Positions 41,901 through 47,490 of a stretch of DNA of 64,000 nucleotides are shown in pieces. Source of the DNA: Onchocerca volvulus (taxonomy: Eukaryota; Nematoda; Chromadorea; Rhabditida; Onchocercidae). The DNA lies in NCBI GenBank assembly GCA_000499405.2, contig HG738137.1:1240001-1304000 (forward strand). The letters are read 5' to 3'. The first letter of the stretch is position 1, and each line of letters starts with the position of its first letter. Under the pieces are notes generated by a model that did no database searches, was not told where the DNA came from, and saw only the letters and a list, made by a program, of their open reading frames with translations. Made by a program: the position numbers and the translations under genes.

Positions 41901-44900
41901 TCCAACTTGCATTATTCTATTAGCAGCAAAAAGAAATGAAGAAGGATGAGGCTAATCATGCGGGAATAAAATTTGAAATGAGAAAATTGCAATTCTTTGA
42001 TCCCATCAAAAGAATGAGCCCTATTTTTACTGACATCGTTTGAAGTTTGATAGAGAGTTGGATCCGGTCGTATTTCTTAACGCTATCATTAAAATACTTT
42101 AAATTATATTCATTAAAAATCACTGATATGATCTTTGTCAGATAAGTCAGTTTCTGGTTTCGGATTTCTGAGATCCGGTTTTTTAGAGACTCTTCTGCCA
42201 ATCCCATCAGATCAAAATTGATTTATACTATGAAATTCCATGGGTTGATTAATATAGTGAGAGTGAAAGATTCATAAAAAAAAAAAAGAAAAGAATTCTA
42301 AAATTAATTGACAAGAAGATTGGGGAGAGAATTTTCAGCAAAGAAAGACTTGAGGGATGATGATTTCCCACAGAAAATTATTCGGTGAGAAAAGGATTTG
42401 AGAGTAAAATTTGTTGAAAACATCATTTGATTGACTTTCATGTTTTTTTTCGTATTTATTTTGAAGAGATGTGAGAAATTTGTTGATAAGTAAATGTTGA
42501 GATGATGCTAAAGGAGAAGTATAGTTTGAAGTCGACCAGGCTGAAAAAGTTCTCGTGTGGTTAAAAAAAGAATCAGAAGATAAGCGATCGAAGTGCTGAT
42601 AACTTGTTCTTTCTCTTTAGCTTTCGGCAGTTGTTGTGGATTGTTATCGATGACGATATATGCGAATAATTCACTTTGAAGAAAAAGATATATCAAGCGG
42701 AAAGGATGTCGGACGACACGAAAACGGTTAGCTTTATTTCCGTTTAGGCTGATTGCTATGTTGTTAAGCTCTTCATTTACATTCCTTATTTATGTATCTT
42801 ACTGCTTCTTACGAAATAGGCAGGAAACTATTCTTCCATTATTCAAAAACTTTTTTATTTAAATTTAAAATTTGATAAATATTATAATTCTGCAAATGCG
42901 ATCAGAACATTTACTTCATCGCAATGCATCAATAAAAATTTCTGGCAATGCCTCTTACTTTTATAGCACATATTGTCAAAAATTGAAGCAAAACCAAAAA
43001 GTCACTGCTATATACTTAATAACTTGATTAAAGTTGACTGTTTAAATAATCAATAATAATCTGATATTTCCATGTATAAAAATGGGATATTTGTGGATTA
43101 AAAAAAGAGATATTTATTATTCAGCATGATGAATATCTCAGTAAAGAATTATGAGTAAGCATAATCGTCTTATCAGTATTACCGGATGCATATGCTATAT
43201 CAAAAATGGAATTTAAATTTATATAATATTATATAATTGATCAAAAATTTCCGAAACTTTTCATTCTTTCTATTTTTAAGAAGCGGATAAATACCACAGG
43301 AGAATAAATAATCTTCATACCATTTAAAACCAAAAGATTAAAACACAGTTTGAATTTTGTTTTAATATAAATGGGATTAATTGAATAATCTTTGATTATG
43401 TTTAATGTTTGAAAAACATTTTTTTTTTCATTTTTTATTCATTTTAAGGAACGATCATCAATATGGGAAGAAGAATGTTTAAATGAAGGATGTGCTATAA
43501 TGAATAGTTCATTCAGTGCAGTGAAAAAAAAACAAATTAATGGTCGTCGGGGTGAAAAGGTTTCTGTTTATGTCATTGTTGTTGCTGTTTAATTGAGTAA
43601 TATCATTAATTAAGACATAACGAAACTTGGCTATTGTTTGTATTAATTGCAAAAATTCAACAAAATGATAATAGGGATTGAATTACATTTATGTGAAACA
43701 TTTTTCTGGAAATTTAAAGCAAATTACAAAGATAGTGAGGAGAAAGATGAAAACGATTCCAAAAGCCCAACAAATGTTACTACATTAAAAGTACCAGGAT
43801 GTTTGTGAACTCAAATTAGTGTGCTGATTAACAGATGGTGAATTATTAAGCGATGAATATTGATTTTGTAATGTTTAAAAGTTCTTATGATACAATTTAA
43901 ATAAGATTCACGTCCGAAGTAAACTACATATAACTGTATTATGCACAATTATTGCGTAACAATTTGCTTTGTCGGAATAATTCATAGGTTTCTCAAATTA
44001 TTATGAGAGATAAACTTTGAATTTTTTATAGGTGAAAATCCTAAATATTGATAAAAAAGGATACGCAGAAGTTGAGAAAGAAGATGGTAAGAAAGGATAT
44101 ATTCCAACTTATTTTCTTGATCTAAATACCGTACCAGGTGATAATTTTGCTCAACAAATAAGGTTTGTTTAAAGATTTCGTTCTTTTATATTTGTTAATT
44201 CTATAAACTTCGAAATGATCATTATTACCATAATTTGTTTTCCTTGAAAAGTTGATCATTACAGTTTCAACGGCTATTAATTCAAACATTAATTTAATAG
44301 AGTAAGCATAATATTTTTGCATATTTTAATATTTCTTCAGAGTATCACTCATGTATGTAGAAAACGAAAAAGAAAAGTAGCATCTAATTTGGCTGCATTT
44401 TACTTCAGATACCGTCGGAAATGGTATCATTTAGTGGATTCTGGTCAAGCAGTAGTTTTCAACGATAATCCATCTAATTTATTGAATAATATTTCTTATT
44501 TAACTAATTTAATATCATTCTTACCTGTGCAGAAGAAACCATTTTCGTTAGCATTTTCTGGTTCGCATAAGCGACCGATTTGTATTGAACCTTTGCAAGA
44601 TACAAGAACAAAAATGGATGAAAAAATAATTTTGATGTGTAAATTTTTTTCGCAAGAATCATATACGATTACTTGGCATGGTCCAGTAATTACAGCTAGA
44701 CGTCAATATGAAGTTACTGTAAGTACGAAGCTTTTTTATTTTAGTTTTTTATCTGTTAGAAAACTTGAATCAATCCATTGTCAAAATTTTGCTAGCGAAA
44801 AAAAAATTTTTCTAAATTAAAAAATAAAGTGAAAAATGGATGGATTTTTTTTTTGCTAGCTTTTAGATTTGAATAAATTTTAGTGGCAGCATTATTATAT

Positions 44901-47459
44901 TGTAAAAAATCCGAAAAAAAATGTGATTATATAAGTTAAATTTCTTCTCTGAAATCAATTTTTCTTAGATTTATTGAGACATATTTCTCGAATATCAAGA
45001 CACGTCTCTTGGATATTGAGATATATCTCTTAGAAATTTTACATTCTTTCTATCAATAATCTCAATATATTGTCATTATTATTATTATCTTTATATTTCA
45101 ATTTATTTGTCAACAGTAATATCATCATATAATCACTATATTTATACATCTTATTTTGCAGACAAACGAAGAAGGCTATTCGATATTAACAATAAAAAAA
45201 TGCGTAGAAGAAGATACTGGACAATATTGGGCACAAGCTGAAAATATTTTTGGTAATTGTCATACTGTCGCTTGGATTACGGTTATCGTACCACCCAGTA
45301 TTACCTATATTACAACATGTAAAGCAGTTAATCGAAATAGTGTGTTGTTACAGTGGAAAAATGCAAGAAAGGGTAATTCGAAAAATGTCTACTATCTTGT
45401 AGAATACAAACAAAAAGGTATAATTTTCATGATAATTTTTAAATTTTAATACTATTGTAATTTGTAAATGTCAACCATTTTTTAAATCAGTTTTAATTTA
45501 TTACTTTAACTTTTATTTCTCATTGGTATTCACTCTATTTTCACTAGACCTTCTAATTTCCCGATTTAAATTTATTATATTATTTCATTTACCCGTTTGC
45601 TTGTAATATTCGGTAGTATTTACCTGTTAGTATGAAACTAACATCACAAGAATTCATATATTTTCATCGATACTAAATCGAATAATTAACTAAGTCAAAT
45701 AATCATTGTAAATCATTATTATTTTTTTGTTTCTCCGATAAGAACCAGTATTTTTGCAGATAAGAATGATTATAAGGTAGCAATAGAAGGTATCATTGGT
45801 ACATCAACTGTTATCACAGATCTCAAACCCACTTCCTATTCTTTTCGCATTTATGCCTTTAACGAATATTTCAAGGGTAAAATTGGACCAGTAGCTGAGA
45901 TTGATTTAAATTTGACTTATTCACAATCTGCATCATCGTTTAATTTCCCCGGTGATTCTGAGGTAACTGTTCATTTATAATTACTTTCTTATTCTTGCTA
46001 TTTATGATTAATTATTTGCTTATTTATTCATTTACTTGTTTCTTTCAATATCTAAACAGAATATTATTTATTGTTGATTTTATTTTTGGAATCATTAAAT
46101 TTGATTTTTTCATGTGTCACTTTAATTTTTCAGATCTTTCATTTAGCTTCATTAGTTAGTTCATACATTCTATACATTGTGCGTTTTTCACTATATGAAT
46201 TATCTTTCATGTACGAAAGAATTTAGTAATTAATAATTCATTCATCTGGTAAAATCTTCATCATTTTGACTTTTACTTTCAAGTTGTTACATTCTAACAA
46301 TTTGTTAGACAAAACATCTTGACGAAACAACATACGCTGAAACTTATACCATTGCCGACGTAGTATACAAGGGAAGATTTGCTGAAGTGAAACAAATAGT
46401 ACGCAAAATTGACAAAAAACGATACGCAGCGAAATGTTTCATGCGTGAATTCACGCAAACTGATAATGAATGGGAAGATATTGAACGTGAAATCAGTATC
46501 ATGCGTTGCATTCGGCATCGCAATATTGTTGCCTACCATGAGACTGTTAAAATGAACAATCAACTAATCTTGATTATGAAATGGTACGGCGCTTTTATTC
46601 AATCGAAGAATTATCATTCTGAAGAATTGTCTAGAAAAGCGTAGGAAGAATTATTATTAATAGAAATAATTAAGCTAGCTATGAAACCAGTCTGAAATGG
46701 GTTTCTAAGAAAGATAATATCACTAAGAGTAAATATTTCAACCCGAATTAGTTTGAATATTTGTTATCTGAATTAGATTAATTATGGAAATTGCGTCGAT
46801 GACCTATAAAAGAAAGTTTCAGACATTAAATATGGAACATTTTTATTAGAATGTTTTATTCCTTTATGAGATTTTTGATTGTTTTTTCTACTAAGCGTTT
46901 TTTTTTCCTTAGATTGAACTTATAGTTTATCAGTTATTTTTGCTTATAATTTTCCGATTAATCATTTTTAATAGCAAATATTAATAGGTTAAATGGTCCA
47001 CATCTATTAGATTATATAATACGTCTGGGATATATTTCTGAAGCATTAATTCAACGATTCTGCAAAGATCTTCTATTAGCATTAGAATATCTTCATTCCT
47101 TTCAAATTGCTCATCTTGATATCAAGGTAAGAATTTTCAAGAGTTCGATTTTTTATTGCAAATAAATTTTCTATATATCAAATTTTTTTCTGTTGAAAAT
47201 TTTTATTAGTTTTATTATAGCCGGAGAATTTACTAACGCATATTAGTAATGTTGTACGACTTATGGTAATCAATTTTGGTTCTAGTCGACGTTGTAATGA
47301 AGAACTAATTGTTTCGAATTATGATGCAATTGATTTTGCTTCACCAGAACAAATTTCTTATCGTGAAGTTACAACAAAATCAGATATGTGGTAATTAATT
47401 AACTAATTGATTATCGTTTTGATGTTACAAACCTTTGCTGCTATTCTAAACGGCTTTAA

Positions 47460-47490
<31 letters not shown>

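Noticed and set aside
41956..42207. Minus-strand open frame of 83 codons starting [10 protein letters not shown]
   Set aside because: No recognisable family, no splice signals and no neighbours on that strand; kept only as unexplained sequence.
42508..42696. Minus-strand open frame of 62 codons
   Set aside because: It lies over the probable leader of the MSDDTKT first exon and shows no similarity to known proteins.
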